Part shown: piece after piece, positions 55,054 through 64,000 of the stretch
Numbering within the stretch: position 1 is the first letter of the stretch
How the letters are laid out: each line of letters starts with the position of its first letter
Source: DATKUK01 sp035530655
Lineage (GTDB): Bacteria > Planctomycetota > Phycisphaerae > UBA1845 > DATKUK01
DNA length: 64,000 nt
Assembly (NCBI GenBank): GCA_035530655.1
Contig: DATKUK010000131.1
Span: 38,400 to 102,399 of the forward strand
Direction: 5' to 3'
The notes under the pieces: model-generated
Databases searched by the model: none
Told to the model about the DNA's origin: nothing
The model's input: the letters and a program-made list of their open reading frames with translations, nothing else
Made by a program: the position numbers and the translations under genes

Positions 55054-55983
55054 TCAATGCATGACCACCTCACACTTGCCCACACCGCCCCGATAAAAGC
55101 TGAACCGCACGTTGGGGTGCGACGCCAGGAGCGACATGGGCGCCGAGCTGTCCTCGATTCGCCTGGCGATCATCAGCGTGGTCAGGCGCATGCCGAAGGG
55201 GTTGTCGTGCATGCCGGCGTGCCAGATGGAGACGCGCTCGGCCTTGAACGTCTCGACAGGCCCGACCGTGGCGGCGTGCGTGGGCACCAGGGACACCTGT
55301 CCGCCGCCGGAGGTACGGGCGTTCTGAATGATCGTCATGGGGTGCAGCTCGGTCACACGAGTCTTGAGCTTGCGGTACTCGTCGGGGCTGGGCGGTTGGT
55401 CCTTGTAGGGGCCTTGCCGCCGCGGCGGATCGTTGAACGCCCAGTGCTTAACCTCGCCCTGGCCGCCCTGCATGACCACGCAACGGACCTGGTCGTAGCT
55501 TCGGCTGTAGGCGTCCAGATCGCCCGTGGGAAAGTGCAGATGCGAGTCGGGCATCCGCAACTTGCGATCGATGCGGTTGAAGCACAGCTCCAGGTCGGCC
55601 TTGGCGAACGACAGGGGATGGTCGACGGGCACGGGCTGGTTGTTCTCGGTCCATTCGTCCATGCCCCAGAAGTGGGCGTCGTGTAACGGCAATTCCATCT
55701 CGTTGACCAGCCGGGCCACCAGCGGCAACTGTTCGGTGGGCCCGATGGGTCCGCAGATGCCGGCAGGCCTGTCGGGCGTAGCCTGTTTCCAGGCTTCGAC
55801 GTACTCCAACGCTTCGGCAAGGTAGAACTCCTCGATGGTGTCGTAGAAGCGAACCTCGAAGCCCTCGCGCGACAAGGCCTGCATGTCGTCGGGGCTAAGC
55901 GGGGCTGCATCTTCGAGTAGCTCGGGGTCCAACGTCGTATAGTCCCACCAATCCGGGGCCACCTTGCTGAGCGGTCTGGGCAT
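55054..55983 (-). CDS. NagB/glucosamine-6-phosphate isomerase-like protein
   Basis: A 309-residue member of the NagB/RpiA superfamily. Seen: DAHFWGMDEW, corresponding to the NMDEY of NagB, and GGQGEVKHWAFNDP, corresponding to GIGEDGHIAFNEP with the catalytic His. A C-terminal stretch, HAGMHDNPFGMRLTTLMIA, covers the active-site lid. It is longer than NagB (about 260). Closest activity is glucosamine-6-phosphate deaminase, but a related sugar-phosphate isomerase is possible. ATG follows AAGGAGAT. Likely operon partner of the two glycosidases, though read first (upstream). Confidence 0.8.
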   Translation of the reverse strand: MPRPLSKVAPDWWDYTTLDPELLEDAAPLSPDDMQALSREGFEVRFYDTIEEFYLAEALEYVEAWKQATPDRPAGICGPIGPTEQLPLVARLVNEMELPLHDAHFWGMDEWTENNQPVPVDHPLSFAKADLELCFNRIDRKLRMPDSHLHFPTGDLDAYSRSYDQVRCVVMQGGQGEVKHWAFNDPPRRQGPYKDQPPSPDEYRKLKTRVTELHPMTIIQNARTSGGGQVSLVPTHAATVGPVETFKAERVSIWHAGMHDNPFGMRLTTLMIARRIEDSSAPMSLLASHPNVRFSFYRGGVGKCEVVMH

Positions 55984-56205
55984 GATGAGATCTCCTTGTT
56001 TCGAATCGTCGACGAGACACCACCACGGGCGTCACTGTAGCAGACAGAGGGACGGCTAGCCACGGCAATCATCGGGCAACAGTGCCGCGCCCACTCGCGG
56101 GCAAGCTGTTCCGTGCGGCGAACCGGCGCTCGGCAGCGCCGCGAACTCGGCCGGCTCGGACGCGACAGAGGCAACGCTTGACGTCTTGACGGTGGGATTG
56201 CCTAC

Positions 56206-56234
56206 TTGGCGGCTCTCGGTCGGCCACGTATACT
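56206..56234 (+). promoter_or_regulatory. Sigma70-type promoter of the VIT-family gene
   Basis: TTGGCG at 56206-56211 and TATACT at 56229-56234 are 17 bases apart; the start of the gene is about 42 bases downstream. Best promoter match in the window. Confidence 0.6.
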
Positions 56235-56275
56235 GTAGCGACCGCGTTCGGACCGGTGGTTGGATGTGAAGGGCA

Positions 56276-57022
56276 ATGGAGCGAAAGGAAGGATTCCAGT
56301 ACCGCGAGGTTTCAGACCGGGACCTCAACCATCACACCGAGGTGGACCCGCATCGCCGTCTGGCGTGGCTGTCGCAGGTGATTCTGGGCGGCCAGGACGG
56401 CTTGGTGAACGTGTTGGGGGTCATCCTTGGGGTGGCGGCGGCTACGCAGGAAACGCCTATCGTGCTGGCGGCCGGGCTGGCGGCGGCGTTCGCCGAGTCG
56501 GTGGCCATGGCGGGCGTGGCCTATACGTCGTCCCGCGCCGAGCGCGACCGCTACCTGAGCGAACGCCAGCGCGAGATGCGGCACGTCCGCGACGTGCCAG
56601 CGCTGGAGCGTCAGGAGGTGGTGGAGATCTATCGCCGCAAAGGGTTCAGCGGCGAGTTGCTCGATCGCATCGTGGACACGATCACCGCCGATCGCGAGGT
56701 GTGGGTGGCGGTGATGATGGCTGAGGAGCACCGGTTCGTCGAGAGCGACGCACGACACCCGATACGGGCCGCGGTGATCGTGGGGCTGTCGGCGCTGGTC
56801 GGGTCGCTGATCCCGCTGGCGCCGTTCGCGCTTTTTTCGGTACTCGTCGGGGCCGGCGTGTCGTTGGGCGTCTCGGCGGCGGTGCTGTTTCTGGTGGGCT
56901 GGTACAAGGCCCGCGTCACGGTTGGCCGGCCGCGCCGCAGCGGGTTGGAGCTTTCCCTCATCGGACTGGCCAGCGCGCTGGCGGGTTTCGGCATCGGATC
57001 GCTGCTGAGCGTGCGGCCGTGA
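56276..57022 (+). CDS. VIT1/CCC1 family membrane transporter
   Basis: A 248-residue VIT1/CCC1-family protein. Seen: ILGGQDGLVNVLGVILGV in helix 1, then AAAFAESVAMAGVAYTS, and three more helices in the C-terminal half. The cytoplasmic loop is Glu/Arg-rich, as in members that bind iron. It likely moves Fe2+ or Mn2+ out of the cytosol; the substrate is inferred from the family. A strong promoter precedes it. Confidence 0.9.
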   Translation: MERKEGFQYREVSDRDLNHHTEVDPHRRLAWLSQVILGGQDGLVNVLGVILGVAAATQETPIVLAAGLAAAFAESVAMAGVAYTSSRAERDRYLSERQREMRHVRDVPALERQEVVEIYRRKGFSGELLDRIVDTITADREVWVAVMMAEEHRFVESDARHPIRAAVIVGLSALVGSLIPLAPFALFSVLVGAGVSLGVSAAVLFLVGWYKARVTVGRPRRSGLELSLIGLASALAGFGIGSLLSVRP

Positions 57023-57100
57023 CACGCGGGCACCCTATCGCCGCCCACGGTTGATCCATCTGATCGAACCAACCCCAAGCAACTGTGCACACCGAAAGGG

Positions 57101-57583
<483 letters not shown>

Positions 57584-57804
57584 CTTCTGCAACCTCCATA
57601 TGTGGGTTTGGCCGCTAGGCGGTCGGGACCTCGCTCGGGCGGGAGTCGTCCATTCCCGCAGCCGGACCATCTGGCGCCTCGGCCGATTCTAGGACGCGTT
57701 GGAGCGATGACCAACTCATGCCGCGTACCTTCCCGTCGAGTTCACGGTTCTGGATCGGGCCACCCGATCGCTCACCCAACGCGTTGCCGCCAAACACGAG
57801 TTCA

Positions 57805-58068
57805 CTACTCAAGAGCAGTGGCACACCCGGGGGACGTGTTGGCCCGACCAAGGCGGTTCACCTTGCGGACGTAGGCGTCGATGTCGAACTTGCGCCGCAG
57901 GCCGGCTACGTTCATGTAGCGCACCGTGCCGAACACCGGGCGCGGCGACCAGGGCCGATCATGCTTGCCGAAGCACCACGCCACGCCGGCAAAGGAATTG
58001 GGATCGCGGCCGTTGAACCGTGCATGCACCTGACTGAAAGTGTTGTCCGGCCGAGGCCGACTCCTCAC
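57805..58068 (-). pseudogene. C-terminal remnant of a deoxyribodipyrimidine photolyase
   Basis: About 87 codons. DPNSFAGVAWCFGKHDRPW, then PVFGTVRYMNVAGLRRKFD, and DAYVRKV match the FAD-binding C-terminus of CPD photolyases. The preceding 350 or more residues are missing. The frame opens with GTG at 58068 overlapping the stop of the gene upstream by four bases, so it looks like a photolyase that was in an operon with that gene and lost its central part by deletion. No function expected. Confidence 0.75.
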
Positions 58069-59528
58069 GAAGGGTCCCCACCCTCCATCGCCTCGACGAT
58101 CTTGTGCAACATGCCCTTAAACACCAGCTTGTGTATCGGGTACAGGGCGTACCAATAGGCCAGACCCGCCAGTCCCCGCGGGTCGAAAACGGCGGTCTGC
58201 CGCACCGTGGTACCATTCTGAGACGGCTCGATCTCGAACTGAAGCCAGGCCCGGCCCGGCACTTTCATTTCGGCGCACAGACGCAGAAGGCGATCGAGCT
58301 CGATGGCCTCGACGCGCCAAAAATCGACCGTCTCGCCCACCGTCAGCCTGTCCGGATTGCGTCGGCCGCGACGCATACCCGGTCCGCCAACCAGCAGGTC
58401 GAGAAAACCTCGCAGCCGCCAAAGCCAATTGCCGTAATACCAACCCACCCGTCCCCCGATCCGCCTGATCGGCTCGAACGCCCGCGCCGGCGAGCACGTC
58501 ACCACGACTGAGTGCGATTCGACAATGCGAGAGCCCAGCTTCACGCCGCCCCACGCCGGTGGTGTGTCGCAGGAGGAGAGGGCGTCGGACCAGCGTGTCT
58601 GGGCAAACTGCTGGTCCTCATTGCTCAGCGCCCGCGCGATGGCTTCGCGGATGCCTCGGGGTTGGATGTCGAACACCTCCAGCGCCCGAGGGTCCTGCAC
58701 GAGCGTGTCGTGCCGCATGCTGTCGATCAGCTTCCGCCCGACGCGTGCGTACAGCGGCGTTACCAGTCCCAGCCACAAGCTGGACAGGCGCGGCGTGAGG
58801 ACAGGCACGGCAATCATCATGCGTCTGAGGCCGCGCTGGCGGGCATATTCGCGCATGATCTCGACGTAGGGGACCTGATCGGGCCCGCCGATTTCAAAAA
58901 CCTGGCTCTCGCGGCAATCGATCTCCAGACCGGCCAGCAGGTAGGCCACCACATCTTCAATGGCGATGGGTTGGGCCCGCATGCGAACCCATCGGGGCGT
59001 GATCATAACCGGCAGCTTGTCGACTAACGCCCGAATCATTTCGAACGACAGACTGCCCGAGCCAATGATGATCGACGCGCGGAACTCGATCGTGGCCACG
59101 CCCGATTCCCGCAGGATGCGTCCCACCTGCTGGCGGCTGGCCAGGTGGCGCGAGAGTTGTCCGCCCTCGCCCAGGCCGCCGAGGTAGATGATTCGCTTCA
59201 CGCCCGCAGTAAGGGCTGCCTGGGCGAAGTTGTCGGCCGAGCGGCGCTCGACCTCGTCGAAAGCCCCTCTCGCCCCCATCGAGTGAACCAGGTAGTAGGC
59301 TGTCGAGACGTCCTTCATGGCCGCGTGCAGCGTGGCGCGCTCCAGCAGGTCGCCGCCGACCACCTCCGTGCTGTCGGCGACCTTCGGGCGCAGGTAGTCG
59401 GGGCGGCGAGCCAGACAGCGCACGCACCTGCCGGTCTGCTCGAGGGCCTTGAGCAACCGACCCCCGACATAGCCTGTGGCACCGGTCAGCAGGACCCACT
59501 GTTGACTTGATGACGCTGATTCATGCAT
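58065..59528 (-). CDS. NAD(P)H-binding SDR-type protein with DUF2867 domain
   Basis: A 487-residue protein. N-terminal Rossmann fold (LLTGATGYVGGRLLK, YYLVHSMG, YLGGLGEGG) of atypical short-chain dehydrogenase type covers about 300 residues; the C-terminal 160, with SHSVVVTCSPARAFEPI and VDFWRVEAIELDRLL, are DUF2867. Such genes are often beside photolyase genes, matching the remnant downstream. Enzymatic activity is not known. Confidence 0.85.
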   Translation of the reverse strand: MHESASSSQQWVLLTGATGYVGGRLLKALEQTGRCVRCLARRPDYLRPKVADSTEVVGGDLLERATLHAAMKDVSTAYYLVHSMGARGAFDEVERRSADNFAQAALTAGVKRIIYLGGLGEGGQLSRHLASRQQVGRILRESGVATIEFRASIIIGSGSLSFEMIRALVDKLPVMITPRWVRMRAQPIAIEDVVAYLLAGLEIDCRESQVFEIGGPDQVPYVEIMREYARQRGLRRMMIAVPVLTPRLSSLWLGLVTPLYARVGRKLIDSMRHDTLVQDPRALEVFDIQPRGIREAIARALSNEDQQFAQTRWSDALSSCDTPPAWGGVKLGSRIVESHSVVVTCSPARAFEPIRRIGGRVGWYYGNWLWRLRGFLDLLVGGPGMRRGRRNPDRLTVGETVDFWRVEAIELDRLLRLCAEMKVPGRAWLQFEIEPSQNGTTVRQTAVFDPRGLAGLAYWYALYPIHKLVFKGMLHKIVEAMEGGDPS

Positions 59529-59740
59529 GCTATAGCGACCCGCCTCCGCATTGTAGGCGCCCTACGCGGTTTACACTACCCAGGCAAACCTTGTAGGCGG
59601 AGCGCACCACGGCTGAGCGTCTTGCGGATCGCCTCAACGACTCAAACAAAAGAACCATCCGGGGTATATGATTGGCCCGTACGCCGGGCCTGCTGAAACA
59701 GGCTCGCGCACAGACTACATGGCGATGAGCGGACCGCCGG

Positions 59741-61144
59741 TCACCTCGACCGGCCTCGCCAAACCTCGAGCCCGTCGAAGGGGTTGGCCGTGCCGACGTA
59801 GAGGTAATCCCCCACAGACTTCATCGTCCGCAGGCCGTAGTTGCCCACGTCCCCGAAGCCGGTCAGGGTCACCGGATACCAATGGACGCCGTCCTGCGTC
59901 TTGTACAGATCGGCGCCGGCATTGAACCATTGCTCAAACACATTCGCCGTTCGGCTGCGGCGCGACAGCGCCTCGATGACTCGGTCCATGTTCTCGAGGA
60001 CGTTGAAGAACGCGCTGACCTGGTCGTAGGTGGCGGTATAGAACCAACCATCGTGAACCGCCATCGACCAGATATAGGTGTTGGGCCAATGGTCGAAGCC
60101 CGAATCGTAGCCGGAAAGCGAGTCCGGCCCGACCACGGTCTGCCACTCGTCGCTCGTGTCAATACGGATGATGTCGCTGGCCTTACCGCCGGCGATGATG
60201 TTGGCCATGGGGTCGAGCATACTGCCGATGTACAGCCTGTTCTTGAAGATGCACCTGCTGATCGCGGCCTGGTTGGCCGAGGACGGTCCGCCGTTGGCGA
60301 CGATCTGAACGGGCCCGTCGCTTCCCTCTGGCCCGGCCAGCTTCCAGATCTCGTAGCCCGTCGCCTTGTTCAGCGTGCCCGCATACAGCCAGTCGTTGTA
60401 GGACGCCAGACACATCACACCCAGGTTGTCGGGGTTGCCGAACCCGTCCTCGACAACGGGCCAGAACTGATCGCCGTCGGTAACAAAGATCTTGCCGATC
60501 TGTTCGCCCACCGGCACTTCGTTGGCCACCGCCACATAGAGCAGGCCGTTATGCTCAGCCAGCATGCGGACCGAGCCCACCAGCCCACTCTGCCAGACGA
60601 TCTGCCAGGAGCCGGGCTCACCCGTGGCCGTACGCCACAATATCGCCTCGCGCCCCATCGTGGCGGCGTAAAGGTAGTTGACTCCGTCCGACTGCGCCCG
60701 GTACACCTTCATGTACCGAAAGCCGATCGTTTCGAAGTCGGGATCGTCTTCCACGTCGCGATAGTCGAGCACCCGCTCCCAGGCCAGGCGGAAAATGTCA
60801 TCGCGGTAGCGGCGGATCTCCGGCGGCCGCGCCAACACATCGCCCAGCTCGGCCATGCCCATCATCGCACTGATGCCCTGATAGATCAGCCCGATCATGT
60901 CGTTGCCCGTGCCCACGTAGACGTAGCCACGATCGGCCCCGTCGGGCTGGAAGTACTCCATCGACCAGGCGTAGTCGTTAATGTCGACCTCGTTGTCCTC
61001 GGGGTCAAAACCGTTAAGCGAGATGCACTCGAAATCGGCAGCGGTGAGCCCGCCCACGTCATCCTGGATCTCGGGCGGAACGCAACCGGTCAGTACGATC
61101 GAGCCCATACCGCACATCAGGAACGACAGGCCTATGGCACGCAC
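59741..61144 (-). CDS. Exported lipoprotein, probable beta-propeller
   Basis: A 467-residue lipoprotein: signal with lipobox LTGC (Cys about residue 21). The body contains repeated short segments such as YLYAATMG-x-EI-x-W, WLYAGTLNKATGYEIWK, LYIGSM and YLYVGTANPFDGLEVW, which suggests a beta-propeller of YxGT-type repeats. Family not recognised. GTG start at 61144 follows AAAGGAG. A structural or binding role at the envelope is inferred. Confidence 0.72.
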   Translation of the reverse strand: MRAIGLSFLMCGMGSIVLTGCVPPEIQDDVGGLTAADFECISLNGFDPEDNEVDINDYAWSMEYFQPDGADRGYVYVGTGNDMIGLIYQGISAMMGMAELGDVLARPPEIRRYRDDIFRLAWERVLDYRDVEDDPDFETIGFRYMKVYRAQSDGVNYLYAATMGREAILWRTATGEPGSWQIVWQSGLVGSVRMLAEHNGLLYVAVANEVPVGEQIGKIFVTDGDQFWPVVEDGFGNPDNLGVMCLASYNDWLYAGTLNKATGYEIWKLAGPEGSDGPVQIVANGGPSSANQAAISRCIFKNRLYIGSMLDPMANIIAGGKASDIIRIDTSDEWQTVVGPDSLSGYDSGFDHWPNTYIWSMAVHDGWFYTATYDQVSAFFNVLENMDRVIEALSRRSRTANVFEQWFNAGADLYKTQDGVHWYPVTLTGFGDVGNYGLRTMKSVGDYLYVGTANPFDGLEVWRGRSR

Positions 61145-61771
61145 TGCTGTCTCCTTTCCAGCCGCTCAATGAGGCCGGCGGCCTGCAATAAGGTAGAGAA
61201 GTCCTCGTAATAGGGAGGTCACTTCTGATCACGTGACCGCTGCCGTTCGGATCTTACCGCGCATCGGTTCGCTCAGCCATACGGCACTCTACCATACTGC
61301 AGTCGCGTGTCGCTTGGCCCCTCGCTGACCGGAGTCGGCCGGGTCACATATGCTTGCTTGGCTATATGCCCTCAGTCTACTGCCGACTTGCTTTTCGATG
61401 GTCAGTCGGGTCAGGCAAGATCGCCTCCAGCCTTGATGTGCGATCCTGCAATGCGTTCATTCCGGCGTCCCTATCCCGCAGAGTCTCATAACACCCCCGA
61501 GTCGCCGCCAGCGACACGGAGACGCCCCTGGTAGGTAAAGGCGTCCTCCATCGGGTCGGCTAGCACGACCACCTATCGGACCCAGTGGTCGCGCGGCACT
61601 TGCCAAGACGGACGAAAACAACTGCCTGCGTAGCCATGATCGGCCGGCTACATTCGGCCGACGCATTCGCCGATAACAGACTCAAGGGAGTGGCGGGCCG
61701 CGATCGATCGTGCCGTCGTAAGACGATGCCGCCTGGGCCACGCGCACGCTACGCAGTTGGGGAGCAGGCCG
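61145..61771. other. Intergenic region upstream of the first PilZ gene
   Basis: About 627 bases without an accepted gene. Near 61657-61677 the plus strand could encode ADAFADN, matching the N-terminus of the second PilZ protein, but in a frame that does not continue into the PilZ gene here. Otherwise nothing identified. Confidence 0.5.
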
Positions 61772-62152
61772 ATGAGTGTGGATCAGACGAAGTGGCTGAA
61801 GTCCGCTGAAGTATTGACTGAGTGGGTGGCTGACGCCGCTGCACAGAGCGAGTCAGACGCGTATCTGGGGAAACGCCAGACGTTGCGATACGTGTGGCCG
61901 GCAGCCATCGAAGCCATCATCAAGCCCGGCTCGCCACGCGAGCGGCGAATCTACGTAACCGGCAGAGACGTCAGTGAAGGGGGAATCGGTCTGTTGACTC
62001 GACACGATCTGTCCGTCGGCACCTCGGTCTGGCTGCGTTACGCCGACGATGGCGACAAGTGCCCGTGGGTACCGGGCAAGGTTGTCCACTCGACCCGCAC
62101 TTTGGCCGGTTACCGACTGGGCGTCCAGTTCGACGTCGAGCCGGTCGGCTGA
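61772..62152 (+). CDS. PilZ-domain protein (copy 1)
   Basis: A 126-residue single PilZ protein, a c-di-GMP-binding effector. The region LGKRQTLRYVW holds the Arg-rich switch and GRDVSEGGIGL the D-x-S-x-x-G signature. ATG at 61772 follows GGGGAG. Close paralogue of the protein at 63056. Its output (motility, adhesion or transcription) is unknown. Confidence 0.85.
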   Translation: MSVDQTKWLKSAEVLTEWVADAAAQSESDAYLGKRQTLRYVWPAAIEAIIKPGSPRERRIYVTGRDVSEGGIGLLTRHDLSVGTSVWLRYADDGDKCPWVPGKVVHSTRTLAGYRLGVQFDVEPVG

Positions 62153-62371
62153 CCTTCATCTCGCCGCCGCAGGCCGTAGCACTTCACAATTCGCACCACC
62201 GGGCCCGTCAAGAGATCCGACGACTCGGCAGAGTCTGCCGGGCGGCAGGGCCAACGTCACGTCGGCTGTGCCCCGCCTGTGTGGCGGTTCCGCTGACAAC
62301 CAAACCTCGCTAACGTTATTCCCGTCGGTACCAGGATCGACGAGTGTCCCGCAGTCGAGCCATACGACCCG

Positions 62372-62617
62372 CTACCCACCAGAGCCAAGTCCGTGGAGCG
62401 GACTGCGGCCTTGCCAGCTAGCGCCCCCGAGTTGCGGAGCCGCTACCATCGCCGTAGCGTTGGCGACCTGTTTGGTTTCAGCGTTGACTTTGCCGACGTA
62501 ACCCCCATCGAAGTTCAGGGACGTAAGGCCCAGTAACACCGCCACCGTCAGAACAATCAGAGGAACGACCGCACCCAATGCGGTCCTGACACCAGAGCTG
62601 CGCAAATCGGCAAACAT
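62372..62617 (-). CDS. Short TadG/TadE-like N-terminal fragment
   Basis: An 81-residue protein with one membrane helix, ALGAVVPLIVLTVAVLLGL, followed by FDGGYVGKVNAETKQ and VANATAMVAAP. This matches the N-terminal anchor of TadG-like Flp pilus assembly proteins (which continue for hundreds of residues). Start ATG has TAAGGAG seven bases upstream, so it may still be translated. Probably a truncated copy. Confidence 0.6.
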   Translation of the reverse strand: MFADLRSSGVRTALGAVVPLIVLTVAVLLGLTSLNFDGGYVGKVNAETKQVANATAMVAAPQLGGASWQGRSPLHGLGSGG

Positions 62618-63055
62618 GGGACGCTCCTTACAGGCCCCACCTGCATGAAGCCTCTACCGCGGTCGCCTCTAACGGACCGGGGCAGCGCGACCATCCCTTC
62701 CCCCAAGGAGGGGACTCAGCGCTTTGCGTCCCACGGTTGCCCGTGGTTTGCCCTTCCGAGGCCAATGGAGGTTGCCACAATCTCTGCAAGCAACATACGA
62801 TTCAGCAAGCAACCTGGCCAATCGTCGCATCCAACTGCACGCCTGAGGCCAAAAGGCTCGACGACAAGTTGGGCAAGTAGAAATGCTTGCGCGGGCACGA
62901 CGCCGGCGACCAGCCGGTTACGCACGGCAGTCTTTGCCTGGCTTTACTCGCGCCGGGCGAAAAGGAAAATTCATACACCTGGATAAAAGACCCGCTCAAA
63001 CGAACATCAGCTCGTCGCGGCTGTCGACCTTGGCAGCCTTGATCGCCCCCCGATC
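62618..63055. other. Intergenic region between the TadG-like stub and the second PilZ gene
   Basis: About 438 bases; short open frames only, without protein features. No missing TadG-like sequence was found here. Confidence 0.5.
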
Positions 63056-63538
63056 CTACCCTCGCCTGACCGTCCCCCAGAGGTGCCGGGGGCAGTCCGT
63101 CGCATTCAGTACAAACTCGATGCCAACGCGGTACCCTCCGTCCACCGGTGTCGAATGCACGACGCGGGCGGGCACCCAGGGACATCTGTCACCATCGGCG
63201 GCGTACCGTACGACGATGTCCGCTCCAACAGGCAGTTCCTGACGCACCACCAGCCCCATGCCGCTCCCGCTCACGTCCCGACCGGTGCCGAAGGTCCGCT
63301 GCTCGTCCGGCGTTCCCGGATTGATCAGTAGCTGGACCGCCCCCGGCCAGACGTAGCGCAAGTATCGGCGGCGTACGAGCAGACCCTGAGTTGTGCCGTC
63401 GGCCACCCACTCGCCCACGACGCGCGCCGCCTCAGGCAACTTCACCGTTCCCTGTCCATCCATCAGTGTTCCCCCAGCAAGAACCCCCCCAATGCCCCCA
63501 AGTACCCCGCGTGCATTATCGGCGAACGCGTCTACCAC
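63056..63538 (-). CDS. PilZ-domain protein (copy 2)
   Basis: A 160-residue PilZ protein, paralogue of the one at 61772. Seen: RRRYLRYVWPG with the Arg switch and GRDVSGSGMGL with D-x-S-x-x-G. It has an N-terminal extension, DAFADNARGVLGGIGG, before MDGQG. GTG 63538 is used as the start; the ATG before DGQG is another option. The copies are convergent, consistent with an inverted duplication. Confidence 0.82.
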   Translation of the reverse strand: MVDAFADNARGVLGGIGGVLAGGTLMDGQGTVKLPEAARVVGEWVADGTTQGLLVRRRYLRYVWPGAVQLLINPGTPDEQRTFGTGRDVSGSGMGLVVRQELPVGADIVVRYAADGDRCPWVPARVVHSTPVDGGYRVGIEFVLNATDCPRHLWGTVRRG

Positions 63539-64000
63539 CTTAACGTGTAGCGCACACGGCCCCCATGCACTCAGCGATCAGTTCCAATACTATCGGTCGT
63601 CGAATGACGCTTGACTGGCATGGTTGGGTCCGTGCGCTGGGTCTCTACCTCTGGAACGCCGCACACGCACCTTGTTCGAGGTGGCCCTCCTTCGTACCAT
63701 GCCACCGCACGGGTGGCCTACTCTTTCAAGGGTGGGGGCCAGTTCTCGGGTCGCCATCGCCGTGTGCCACTGCCTTCAGGCAGTGAGCCTTGTCGAACTG
63801 TTCTTGAACAGTGTCTTCTCTGATGTGAACCGATAGACACGTGCCCCGCTCCTCGCAAGAACAGGCAAACACCGCGATCACCCCCCACCGCGCAGACGAT
63901 CCATCCATTGCCCCGTTTGATCGTCCACTCTCGTATCCCTGTCGCCAAACCCGCCACGTACTACTTATCGCGTGACGAGAGGTAGCGAAGGGCGTCCAGG
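63539..64000. other. Terminal noncoding stretch
   Basis: About 462 bases with no accepted gene to the end of the window. Contains the tandem hairpins annotated separately. Confidence 0.5.
63768..63812 (+). other. Two consecutive hairpins in noncoding sequence
   Basis: CACTGCC-TTCA-GGCAGTG at 63768-63785 and ACTGTTC-TT-GAACAGT at 63797-63812, both perfect seven-base-pair stems, followed by a weak T-rich stretch. Could be part of a small RNA or a terminator. Confidence 0.4.

Noticed and set aside
59882..61210. 442-codon plus-strand open frame
   Set aside because: Antisense to the lipoprotein, which has a signal peptide, lipobox and ribosome binding site.

Overview
The window reads as a high-GC, chromosomal segment of a free-living bacterium, most likely a planctomycete (Planctomycetota, perhaps a Phycisphaerae-like lineage). 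That assignment is inference. It rests on the mix of many carbohydrate-active enzymes, DUF11-domain surface proteins, coiled-coil/WXG100-like proteins next to an FtsK-type ATPase, PilZ and HD-GYP signalling, and the housekeeping order glmU, rplY, pth, rpsF, ssb, rpsR, rplI, dnaB. No rRNA is present to settle it. One tRNA (Gln, UUG) was found. I see no CRISPR array, insertion sequence or prophage.

Layout. 0-3.5 kb: a beta-CASP metallo-beta-lactamase nuclease, an unusual twin J-domain protein and a Gfo/Idh/MocA oxidoreductase. 3.8-12.8 kb: a polysaccharide-use region with a GH67-like glycosidase carrying a carbohydrate-binding tail, a GH3 beta-glucosidase, a GH74-like BNR-repeat protein and an M14 peptidase. 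12.9-18.6 kb: a compact four-gene minus-strand operon made of a WXG100-like protein, a coiled-coil protein, a second small helical protein and a 1338-residue FtsK/SpoIIIE ATPase. It looks like a non-canonical type VII-like secretion locus and abuts a GH3 xylosidase stub. 19.2-21.5 kb: a GGDEF/GAF/HD-GYP c-di-GMP enzyme. 21.5-24.2 kb: a membrane-anchored STAND (NB-ARC) NTPase with near-identical TPR units. 25-28.9 kb: two tandem DUF11-repeat exported proteins. 29.1-30.4 kb: a standalone TIR-like protein of the Cap12/Pycsar type, a candidate defence effector. 30.4-35.4 kb: an ornithine cyclodeaminase-like enzyme, a methyltransferase, the queF / queC-queE-queD queuosine precursor cluster and an esterase.

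35.4-41.3 kb: an orphan pseudopilin, a large membrane protein with a spermidine-synthase-like tail, a PAS-rich histidine kinase and BirA. 41.7-50.4 kb: tRNA-Gln followed by the glmU-to-dnaB translation/replication operon, small membrane and zinc-ribbon proteins, then clpX on the other strand. 50.6-56 kb: a second carbohydrate cluster of a six-hairpin glycosidase, a GH78-like alpha-L-rhamnosidase and a NagB-like sugar-phosphate isomerase. 56-64 kb: a VIT/CCC1 transporter, Bcp peroxiredoxin, an SDR/DUF2867 protein fused at its stop to a photolyase remnant, a lipoprotein, two convergent PilZ paralogues and a short TadG-like stub.

The clearest candidate for a poorly described system is the FtsK/WXG-like operon. 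The TIR-like and STAND proteins are secondary defence candidates. Several genes survive only as stubs (GH3, photolyase, TadG-like), so the region has undergone recent rearrangement. Starts were moved from the longest possible reading frame where a ribosome binding site or domain boundary argued for it. All functional calls are by reading motifs, without database searches.
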